Part shown: piece by piece, positions 1 through 6,356 of the stretch | Layout: every line of letters starts with the position of its first letter | Position numbering within the stretch: the first letter of the stretch is position 1 | Source of the DNA: Anaerolineae bacterium | Lineage (GTDB): Bacteria; Chloroflexota; Anaerolineae; Anaerolineales; E44-bin32 | Direction of reading: 5' to 3' | Length of the DNA stretch: 10,611 nucleotides | Assembly (NCBI GenBank): GCA_030673735.1 | Contig: DAOVIK010000030.1 | Span: 1 to 10,611 of the forward strand | The notes under the pieces: model-generated | Databases searched by the model: none | What the model saw: only the letters and a program-made list of their open reading frames with translations | Told to the model about the DNA's origin: nothing | Program-made: the position numbers and the translations under genes

Positions 1-1
1 C

Positions 2-1876
2 CGCGCGCTGGGAAATCCCGGCGAGGCCGAAATCCGTTTCCAGACCGCTCTCGAGTCTCCTCGGTTGGGCAGCACATTGGGGCTGCGGATCAAGATCGGC
101 CAATCTCAAATGGAAGCCGGCCATTACCTGTTGGCCATAGAGACATTCGATCAGATCTACTCGCTCTCCAACGACGCATCGACCCGAGCCACCGTCAACC
201 TGCTGGCCGGCCAGGCTCTGGAGGCGGTGGGTGACGTTGAAGGCGCCCATGCGCGCTATCTGGATTCGGTGCAGAACTATCCCGGTGCCTACAACAGCTA
301 CATTGGATTGATCGCGCTGGTCGAGGCTGAATTCCCCGTCGACGAGTTTCAACGTGGGCTCGTGGATTACTACGCCGGCGCACACCAACCGGCCTTGAAT
401 GCCTTCAATCGCTACCTTACGGAGGTATCTTCCAGTGCGGGCTACTACTATCGCGGCCTGACCCTGCGGGCGCTAGGGGATACGGCAGGAGCCATTCTCG
501 ATTTCCAATACTTGATTGATAACTTCCCCGAAGAAGACATAAGCATCACCGCATGGCTAGAGATAGCCATTACCCAATGGCCCTATCAGAGCGATCTTGC
601 GGGGGCGATGCAGACGTATCTTGACTTCGTGGCCACCCATCCAACCGCTTCTAAGGCTCCCGAAGCGCTCTTCGACGCCGGACGCCTTGCGGAACGCATG
701 GGGGACCTGGCCAATGCAGCCGCAATATGGCGGCGCATCGGAGCCGAATACCCGGCCAGCACCTTCGGATATTGGGGCTACTGGGAGAGTGGCTTCGTTC
801 TCTACCGCCTGGGTGATTTCGAGGGCGCACGGCATAGCTTCCAGCAGGCGAACGCCATCGCTGGCGATAGCTCCAAGGTAGCCGCAACGCAGTTGTGGGT
901 GGGCAAAACCTACCAAGCTCAGGGCGATGAGGCCTCGGCGCGGGCGGCATGGGAGCTGGCCGTGGCGGCTGATCCGAGCGGCTACTACTCGCTACGCGCG
1001 CAAGACCTGCTCGCCGGCAACGAGCCGTTTCAATCGTTTGGCATCTTTGATTTCAGCACCGATCTTGAAGCCGAGCGTCTGCAGGCGGATGCCTGGATGC
1101 GTCTCACCTTCGGCATCGAATCCTATGAGTCCCTCTTCGAGCTCGACGCATCCCTTTCTCAGGACCCAAGGATGATTCGCGGCGAAGAACTATGGGATTT
1201 GGGCCTCTTTAACGACGCCCGCGCTGAGTTAGAGTCGCTGCGAGCCGCGATGCAGGATGATCCTGCGGCGACATTCCGCCTGGTGCACAAGTTCCTCGAT
1301 TTGGGTCTCTACCGCTCTGCCATCCACGGCACGCGGCAGATTCTGACCCTGGCGGGTATGGACGATGCCGCCTCTTTGACCGCGCCGCCGTATTTCAACC
1401 ACATCCGCTTTGGCCCCTATTTCGGGGAGCTCATCCTTCTGGAAGCGTTTCATCAGGATTTCGACGGACTCTTCCTTTTTTCGCTTGTGCGCTTGGAAAG
1501 CGCTTTTGAGGGCTTCGTCACTTCGTATGCCGCGGCCCGAGGCTTGATGCAGGTCATCCCCAGCACAGGGCAGGGGATTTTCAACCAACTCGGCTGGCCT
1601 GATAACTACACGGCAGACGATTTGTACCGTCCCGTCGTCAGCGTGCGCTACGGCACGCATTATCTGGCCGAACAACGCGATCGCTTCGACGGCGATCTAT
1701 ATGCCGCGCTGGCGGCCTACAATGCAGGGCCGGGAAATGCCGCCATCTGGAAGGAATTGGCGCCTGGCGACTATGATCTGTTCCTGGAAGTTATCCGGCT
1801 GAGCCAACCGCACACGTATATCCGCCGCATCTACGAGATTCACGCAATCTATCGTTCTCTGTACACTATCCCTTAG
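2..1876 (+). CDS. TPR-containing soluble lytic murein transglycosylase (Slt70-like), 5' partial
   Basis: Family role: cleaves the MurNAc-GlcNAc bond of peptidoglycan outside the membrane, leaving 1,6-anhydro ends. The frame is open to the window edge and already reads as a helical repeat upstream of the TTG at 65, so 65 is not the start and any signal peptide is outside the window. 624 residues are visible. About residues 1-320 are TPR-like helical hairpins (patterns such as LRALGDTAGAILDF and AERMGDLANAAAIW), then a helical linker, then an SLT domain from about residue 485. Catalytic Glu is residue 499 (codon 1496-1498) in RLESAFE; GLMQVIPST starts at residue 514 and AAYNAGPGN at about 571, all family hallmarks. 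The usual RQES is RLES, and the E-T-R near the C-terminus of Slt domains reads Q-P-H. It ends 328 bases before rpoB, which has its own promoter, so it is probably a separate transcription unit. The TPRs may bind partner proteins or form a Slt70-like ring; that is inference. Confidence 0.9.
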   Translation, partial: RALGNPGEAEIRFQTALESPRLGSTLGLRIKIGQSQMEAGHYLLAIETFDQIYSLSNDASTRATVNLLAGQALEAVGDVEGAHARYLDSVQNYPGAYNSYIGLIALVEAEFPVDEFQRGLVDYYAGAHQPALNAFNRYLTEVSSSAGYYYRGLTLRALGDTAGAILDFQYLIDNFPEEDISITAWLEIAITQWPYQSDLAGAMQTYLDFVATHPTASKAPEALFDAGRLAERMGDLANAAAIWRRIGAEYPASTFGYWGYWESGFVLYRLGDFEGARHSFQQANAIAGDSSKVAATQLWVGKTYQAQGDEASARAAWELAVAADPSGYYSLRAQDLLAGNEPFQSFGIFDFSTDLEAERLQADAWMRLTFGIESYESLFELDASLSQDPRMIRGEELWDLGLFNDARAELESLRAAMQDDPAATFRLVHKFLDLGLYRSAIHGTRQILTLAGMDDAASLTAPPYFNHIRFGPYFGELILLEAFHQDFDGLFLFSLVRLESAFEGFVTSYAAARGLMQVIPSTGQGIFNQLGWPDNYTADDLYRPVVSVRYGTHYLAEQRDRFDGDLYAALAAYNAGPGNAAIWKELAPGDYDLFLEVIRLSQPHTYIRRIYEIHAIYRSLYTIP

Positions 1877-1930
1877 GAACGGCGGGACATCCCACTAAAT
1901 CTCCTAACTCAAACTCGATTGAGGACCTAA

Positions 1931-1946
1931 CGCCCGTATGCGGGTG
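1931..1946 (+). other. Small hairpin downstream of the transglycosylase gene
   Basis: CGCCCG pairs with CGGGTG across a TATG loop (six pairs including one G-U). It lies 55 bases after the stop codon. No T-run follows, so it is not a standard intrinsic terminator; it could stabilise the 3' end of the mRNA. Apart from this, 1877-1999 shows no gene, tRNA or clear terminator. Confidence 0.3.
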
Positions 1947-1999
1947 GAGGCAGGCTCGGGAGGGTGACTGTCTCTGCTGAGGAGTCCGGGAGAAAATGG

Positions 2000-2028
2000 T
2001 TGACAATACGTTGTGATTCGTGTAAACT
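2000..2028 (+). promoter_or_regulatory. Sigma-70-type promoter of rpoB
   Basis: A perfect -35 TTGACA (2000-2005) is separated by 17 bases from TAAACT (2023-2028). TAAACT matches TATAAT at four of six positions, including the important first T-A and last T. Transcription would start near 2035, leaving a leader of about 170 nt before the rpoB ATG. This fits rpoB being transcribed independently of the gene upstream. The assignment is from sequence pattern only. Confidence 0.6.
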
Positions 2029-2034
2029 ACTAGA

Positions 2035-2204
2035 TCGCAAGGCAAGGCTAGGTATCGGATTTGACCTTAGGCGTGGCGGCGAGACAAGTAGAGACGTAAC
2101 AGCGCGTACCGGCTAGTTTGGGGACTGGCGGGGGACCGCGCTTTCTTATTTCGCGTCCAATGGCGGCTTCAGCCGCGCCAATAAAGAGACTTTAGGAGCA
2201 ACGC
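2035..2204 (+). promoter_or_regulatory. Long structured 5' leader of rpoB
   Basis: No open frame of note is present. Several stems can form: CTAGGT (2048-2053) with ACCTTAG (2064-2070, one bulge); GGA-CGCG (2133-2140, one bulged C) with CGCGTCC (2152-2158); and TGGC-GGC (2161-2167) with GCC-GCCA (2172-2180, two-base bulge, TTCA loop). AGCGCG (2101-2106) can pair with CGCGCT (2137-2142), which would exclude the second stem. The last hairpin ends 13 bases before the Shine-Dalgarno AGGAG (2194-2198). No U-tract terminator is visible, so if it regulates, translational control is more likely than attenuation. Regulation is inference. Confidence 0.35.
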
Positions 2205-5200
2205 ATGGCTGCAAACTTTGGCCAGAAATGGTATTCGCGCATTCCCGACATCTTTCCCTTGCCCAAGCTCATCGGGGTGCAGCTCGAATCGTTTGTATGG
2301 CTGAAGCAGGAGGGCTTGGCGGCGCTTTTCGACGAGATCTCTCCTATTGAATCCTATAACGGGGGCATGAAGTTATTCTTCCCGGGCACCAGCCCGGAGA
2401 GCAAGGAATTCAAGCTTGCCTATTGGTTTGAGGATCCAAAGCACGACATTGAGGAGTGCGTGGAGCGCGACCTGACTTTCGCTGCACCGCTCTATGTTTC
2501 GGTCTTGCTGGCGGGTCCTGAGGTGCCGGAACCGATCAAGCAGGACATCTTCCTGGGCGATTTCCCTATCATGACCGAGAAGGGTACCTTCATCATCAAC
2601 GGCACCGAGCGCGTGGTCGTCTCTCAGCTCATCCGCTCCCCGGGTGTGTACTTCGAGGCTCCCGAGGACCGCTCCACAGGTCGTAGGTTGGCTGCGGCCA
2701 AGCTGATCCCCGATCGGGGCGCATGGATGGAGTTCGAGACACGAAAGAGCGACTATATTACGCTCAAGTTCAATCGTAAGCGCACCATCCCCGTCACTAT
2801 CTTGCTGCGCTCGCTAGCCGCCGTCGATGACGGCATCCGCAAATCCCCTTTGAAGGAAGGCACTGACGAAGAGCTGTTGAAGCTCTTCGCCGAAGCCGAC
2901 AACAACCCCGATCACCAATACATCAGCACAACCATTCGTCAGGAACCAACCTGGGAGGTCGCCCCCAAACGAACCCTGAAAGAGGAGGCGCTGATCGAGT
3001 TCTATCGTCGCATGCGCCCCGGCGATCCGCCAACGCTCGACAACGCGCGCGAGTTCCTGCACGATCAGCTCTTCGATCCGCGGCGCTACGACCTGGAACG
3101 TGTGGGTCGTTACAAGCTCAACCAGAAACTGGAACTGCAGAAGGAAATCCCGCTCGAGCACCGCCGCGTGACCAAGTGGGACATCGTGCGGCTGGTGGAG
3201 CGCATCATTCGGATCAACAACGGAGTTGAACAGCCGGATGACATCGATCACCTCGGCAACCGACGCGTCAAGACGGTTGGTGAGTTAATTCAGGCCAAGC
3301 TGCGGGTGGGATTGCGCCGCATGGAGCGCGTCATTCTGGAGCGCATGTCCATCCGTGATCAGGAACAGATCTCGCCGGTGTCGCTGATCAACATTAGGCC
3401 TGTCGTGGCCTCGATCCGCGAATTCTTCGGCTCCAGCCAGCTTTCACAGTTCATGGATCAGACGAACCCGCTGGCTGAATTGCGTCATAAGCGAACGCTC
3501 TCCGCGCTAGGGCCGGGTGGTTTGCGACGCGAGCGGGCCGGCTTCGACGTGCGCGATGTGCACTTCTCGCACTATGGCCGCATTTGCCCCATCGAAACGC
3601 CCGAAGGTCCCAACATCGGCCTGATCGGCCGCCTAGCTTCCTACGCACAGGTGAACAGCTTTGGTTTCATCGAGACGCCCTACCGCAAGGTTGTGTGCGA
3701 GCTCGATCCCGAAGATAAGGGATTGGTCGGGCGCAAGGCGCGCGGCCAGATTGTGCAATCCCGAAGCGGGAACACGATCGCCGAAGATGGAGAAGAGATC
3801 ACCAACGCGATTGCCAGGAAGCTGGCGCGATTCAAGGAGCCCGTTCCGATCATGCCCTTCGTCTCCATGGAGACTACTTACCTCACCGCGGATGAAGAAG
3901 ACCGCTACGTGATCGCGCAGGCTAACGCGCCTCTGACCGATGAGTATGAGTTTGTACGCCCGCGGGTTTCCTGCAGGCACCACGGCGATTTCCTCTTCTC
4001 ACGCCCCCATGAAATCGACTACATGGATGTCGCGCCGCGCCAGATCGTGGGTGTGAGCGCCTCGCTGATACCCTTCCTCGAGCATGACGACGCCAACCGC
4101 GCCCTGATGGGTTCGAACATGCAGACCCAAGCCGTGCCCTTGGTTCGGCCGCAGGTGCCCTTGGTGTCTACGGGCATGGAACGGCACGCGGCAATCGACT
4201 CCGGTCAGGTGATCCTGGCTGACGTCGAAGGAGAGGTCGAATCAGTTACGGGAAGCGAGGTCGCAGTGCGCGCCGGTAAGGAGCGCCGCACCTACAAATT
4301 GCGCAAGTACGATCGCTCCAACCAGAGCACTTGCATCGACCAGCGCCCGGCGGTCGTCAAGGGACAGCGCGTGCGAATGGACGATGTGATTGCCGATTCA
4401 TCGTCCACCGAAGATGGTGAGCTGGCCTTGGGCCAGAATGTGGTCGTGGCCTTCATCTCTTGGGAAGGCGGTGATTTCGAGGACGCGATCTTGATCTCTG
4501 AGAGGTTGGTGAGAGAGGATCTCTTTACCTCCGTGCACATCGAGAAGCACGAGGTAGAAGCTCGCGACACTAAGCTTGGACCTGAGGAGATCACCCACGA
4601 CATCCCCAATGTCGGCGATGAAGCCTTGCGAGATCTGAACGAGGGCGGCATCATCCGTGTGGGTGCTGAAGTGGGGCCCAACGACATCTTGGTAGGCAAG
4701 ATCACTCCCAAGGGCGAGAAGGAACTCACGCCGGAAGAGAAGCTCCTACGGGCCATATTTGGCGAGAAAGCCCGCGAAGTGAAAGACACGTCGCTGCGCA
4801 TGCCGCACGGCGAGCGCGGCAAAGTGGTTGACGTGAGAATGTTCACCCGCGATGAACACCGCGATCTCCCTGCCGGGGTCGAGAAGATGGTACGTGTAGC
4901 TGTGGCGCAGAAGCGCAAGGCCACAGAAGGCGACAAGATGGCCGGCCGTCACGGAAACAAGGGCGTGATCTCCAAAGTGGTTCCCATCGAAGACATGCCC
5001 TTCCTTGAGGATGGTACGCCTGTGGATCTGATTCTCAATCCGCTAGGAGTGCCCGGCCGCATGAATATTGGTCAGATCCTCGAGGCCCATCTGGGTTGGG
5101 CCGCCGATCGCCTGGGATTTCGCGCCGTCACGCCAGCATTCGATGGAGCCGATGAGGCTGAAATCGAAGCTGAATTGGCGCGCGCCTGGCTGATCGATCG

Positions 5201-6122
5201 GGCTTGGGAGGAGCTTGCCCAGCGTGCCTGGTCGTGGGTCAAGGAGGAGGGCTATTACGAGGAAGAAGCTTTCGAGGATGACGACCAAGTGCGGCTTCTC
5301 TACCTCGAGAACTGGCTGGGGGATAAGGGGTACGATCTCGATCTGATCGTCACTGATAGGACATACGCGCGCCGTGCGGCACTGCGTGAGTGGCTCAGGG
5401 AACACGACTACGATCCCGACAAATTGCTGATCTTCGAAGGCAGCGAGTTGGAGATGGTTGAGCGGGACCCTTGTGACTTGGCGGCTGTGGAGGCATGTCT
5501 GCGTCTGTGGACGAAGGCAGTGCGCGGCAAAGCGATCAGCGCGCGCAATTCCCTTGAAAAGGTCCGCGTAGTGGCGGACAAGACCTCAACTAAGACGGGC
5601 ATTCCGACGCCGATTCTGGGCAAGCGGCTCCTATTCGACGGCAAGAGCGGTGATCCGTATGATCAGCCGGTAACGGTGGGCAAAGTGATGATGATGAAGT
5701 TGCATCACCTGGTTGAGGACAAGGTGCACGCTCGTTCGACTGGCCCTTACTCACTCGTGACGCAACAACCGCTAGGGGGCAAGGCGCAATTCGGTGGCCA
5801 GCGCTTTGGCGAAATGGAAGTCTGGGCGCTGGAAGCTTACGGTGCCGCTTATACTCTGCAGGAAATGCTAACCGTCAAGTCCGATGACGTTCAAGGGCGG
5901 GTGAAGACCTATGAAGCGATCGTCAAGGGCGAATCCATCGAGGAACCTGGAATTCCTGCCTCATTTCGTGTTTTGGTCAAGGAATTGCAGAGTCTGGGAT
6001 TGTCGGTGGAAGCTGTTGACGATAAGGGCGAGATTATCCGTTTTGGCAAGGAGGAGGAACGCCGTCGCCCGCCGCGCCTGGGTTTGGGCTTGCTTGACGT
6101 AGATCCCCGGCGGGGTAAATAG
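2205..6122 (+). CDS. rpoB: DNA-directed RNA polymerase subunit beta
   Basis: Makes the beta half of the polymerase active-site cleft, 1305 residues. The ATG has AGGAG six bases upstream. Landmarks in order: GTFIINGTERVVVSQL from residue 127; the rifampicin region from about 410 (SQLSQFMDQ, HKR, SALGPGGL); TPEGPNIGLI; EHDDANRALMGSNMQ; the FEDAI segment at about 758; GDKMAGRHGNKG at 909-920, with Lys911 and Lys919 matching catalytic-centre E. coli K1065 and K1073; and GGQRFGEMEVWALEAYGAA near the end. Insertions relative to E. coli and Thermus lie at about 498-555 and 992-1142, the latter with 26-residue repeats; the E. coli insertion before GDKMAG is absent. Oddities: Thr431 at the E. coli R529 position, and GGD (755-757) where GYN is usual. 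rpoC does not follow; rpsL does. The frame is intact with no sign of decay. Confidence 0.98.
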   Translation: MAANFGQKWYSRIPDIFPLPKLIGVQLESFVWLKQEGLAALFDEISPIESYNGGMKLFFPGTSPESKEFKLAYWFEDPKHDIEECVERDLTFAAPLYVSVLLAGPEVPEPIKQDIFLGDFPIMTEKGTFIINGTERVVVSQLIRSPGVYFEAPEDRSTGRRLAAAKLIPDRGAWMEFETRKSDYITLKFNRKRTIPVTILLRSLAAVDDGIRKSPLKEGTDEELLKLFAEADNNPDHQYISTTIRQEPTWEVAPKRTLKEEALIEFYRRMRPGDPPTLDNAREFLHDQLFDPRRYDLERVGRYKLNQKLELQKEIPLEHRRVTKWDIVRLVERIIRINNGVEQPDDIDHLGNRRVKTVGELIQAKLRVGLRRMERVILERMSIRDQEQISPVSLINIRPVVASIREFFGSSQLSQFMDQTNPLAELRHKRTLSALGPGGLRRERAGFDVRDVHFSHYGRICPIETPEGPNIGLIGRLASYAQVNSFGFIETPYRKVVCELDPEDKGLVGRKARGQIVQSRSGNTIAEDGEEITNAIARKLARFKEPVPIMPFVSMETTYLTADEEDRYVIAQANAPLTDEYEFVRPRVSCRHHGDFLFSRPHEIDYMDVAPRQIVGVSASLIPFLEHDDANRALMGSNMQTQAVPLVRPQVPLVSTGMERHAAIDSGQVILADVEGEVESVTGSEVAVRAGKERRTYKLRKYDRSNQSTCIDQRPAVVKGQRVRMDDVIADSSSTEDGELALGQNVVVAFISWEGGDFEDAILISERLVREDLFTSVHIEKHEVEARDTKLGPEEITHDIPNVGDEALRDLNEGGIIRVGAEVGPNDILVGKITPKGEKELTPEEKLLRAIFGEKAREVKDTSLRMPHGERGKVVDVRMFTRDEHRDLPAGVEKMVRVAVAQKRKATEGDKMAGRHGNKGVISKVVPIEDMPFLEDGTPVDLILNPLGVPGRMNIGQILEAHLGWAADRLGFRAVTPAFDGADEAEIEAELARAWLIDRAWEELAQRAWSWVKEEGYYEEEAFEDDDQVRLLYLENWLGDKGYDLDLIVTDRTYARRAALREWLREHDYDPDKLLIFEGSELEMVERDPCDLAAVEACLRLWTKAVRGKAISARNSLEKVRVVADKTSTKTGIPTPILGKRLLFDGKSGDPYDQPVTVGKVMMMKLHHLVEDKVHARSTGPYSLVTQQPLGGKAQFGGQRFGEMEVWALEAYGAAYTLQEMLTVKSDDVQGRVKTYEAIVKGESIEEPGIPASFRVLVKELQSLGLSVEAVDDKGEIIRFGKEEERRRPPRLGLGLLDVDPRRGK
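5235..5510 (+). repeat. 26-residue repeats within the RpoB insertion
   Basis: Within the insertion, Trp residues at 1011, 1037 and 1063 are spaced exactly 26 residues (78 bases) apart. Each starts a similar unit: W-V/L, about four charged residues, G/D-Y, an acidic run, then a Leu/Ala-rich helix (WVKEEGYYEEE, WLGDKGYDLDL, WLREHDYDPDK). The third unit is longer and ends at another Trp at 1102. DNA identity between units is low, so the duplication is old. They look like short helix-turn-helix units on the polymerase surface. No intein or transposon signature is present. Confidence 0.6.
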
Positions 6123-6144
6123 CAAGGATTCCGTCTTCAGGACA

Positions 6145-6185
6145 GCACAGGCAACCATACAAGGAATCTTGACGGTCCCCTGTGC
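6145..6185. repeat. 7-bp inverted repeat around the str promoter -35
   Basis: GCACAGG (6145-6151) and CCTGTGC (6179-6185) are perfect inverted copies 27 bases apart, with the -35 element between them. It could be an operator or a stem at the 3' end of rpoB read-through mRNA. An additional imperfect pair (AAGGATTCC 6124-6132 with GGAATCTT 6163-6170) overlaps it. Function unknown. Confidence 0.3.
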
Positions 6186-6197
6186 CCATGGTAGAAT
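6169..6197 (+). promoter_or_regulatory. Sigma-70-type promoter with extended -10, upstream of rpsL (str operon)
   Basis: TTGACG (6169-6174), 17-base spacer, TAGAAT (6192-6197), with TG at 6189-6190 one base before the hexamer, giving an extended -10 (TGGTAGAAT). Both hexamers match consensus at five of six positions. The start would be near 6204, giving a roughly 150-nt leader to rpsL. This makes the rpsL-rpsG-fusA-tuf block able to run independently of rpoB. Confidence 0.75.
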
Positions 6198-6318
6198 GCT
6201 CCCCGTTGCCCGTGACAGCGGGCGGGTGCGTCGATATGCCTGCCCGAGTCGAATAGCGACATCAATGCAGGCGAGGCCATCGCAGTCAAACGATGGCCTC
6301 CATTACTGGCAGGATCGT

Positions 6319-6338
6319 CCCGGGGCGAATGCCCCGGG
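6319..6338 (+). other. GC hairpin P3 directly before the rpsL Shine-Dalgarno
   Basis: CCCGGGGC, GAAT loop, GCCCCGGG: eight perfect G-C/C-G pairs followed by only three Ts and then GAC. It is very stable but the T-run is too short for an ordinary intrinsic terminator, and it sits 18 bases before a translation start. It would fill the space between the two arms of the proposed pseudoknot. Confidence 0.6.
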
Positions 6339-6345
6339 TTTGACT

Positions 6346-6351
6346 GGAGGG
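6346..6351 (+). promoter_or_regulatory. Shine-Dalgarno of rpsL, supporting a GTG start
   Basis: GGAGGG ends five bases before GTG at 6357. The protein from this GTG begins PTINQLVRK, the conserved S12 start, so the GTG is right even though it is a weaker codon. The site lies in the two alternative pairings described for the leader. Confidence 0.8.
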
Positions 6352-6356
6352 TAGTT

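Larger units (their letters stand above)
6204..6356 (+). promoter_or_regulatory. Structured leader of the str operon with a candidate Shine-Dalgarno-controlling pseudoknot
   Basis: Three consecutive stem-loops lie between the promoter and the rpsL start. P1: 6219-6228 with 6237-6246 (ten pairs, three G-U). P2: 6273-6282 with 6291-6300 (ten perfect pairs, eight-base loop). P3: 6319-6326 with 6331-6338 (eight perfect pairs, GAAT loop). The P2 loop CAGTCAAA (6283-6290) is the exact complement of TTTGACTG (6339-6346), which runs from the end of P3 into the first G of the Shine-Dalgarno. CCTCCA (6297-6302), partly in the P2 3' arm, is the exact complement of TGGAGG (6345-6350). The two pairings exclude each other. 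Control by a ribosomal protein such as S12 or S7 is inference. Confidence 0.6.

Noticed and set aside
65..67. TTG as the start of the transglycosylase
   Set aside because: The frame is open to the window edge, and the residues before it continue a TPR-like helix (GEAEIRFQTALES), so the gene starts outside the window.
1970..1995. GAGGAGTCCGGGAG resembling the conserved start of RNase P RNA
   Set aside because: The match is short and imperfect, and what follows is the rpoB promoter, with no room for the rest of the RNA.
1877..2204. tRNA or other known small RNA in the long gap before rpoB
   Set aside because: No T-loop or anticodon-arm pattern was found on either strand; the stretch is best explained as promoter and leader.
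4125..4127. Thr at the E. coli R687 position as a second rifampicin-resistance mark
   Set aside because: The Thermus beta sequence, as I recall it, has the same MQTQAVPL, and it still binds rifampicin. It is a natural variant.
5178..5631. RpoB insertion as an intein
   Set aside because: No Cys/Ser at the start, no His-Asn at the end and no endonuclease blocks; the segment is a short acidic repeat-bearing domain.
6319..6340. GC hairpin as the rpoB intrinsic terminator
   Set aside because: Only three Ts follow and the rpsL ribosome site comes directly after. It sits downstream of the str promoter, so it would block the operon; a leader role fits better.
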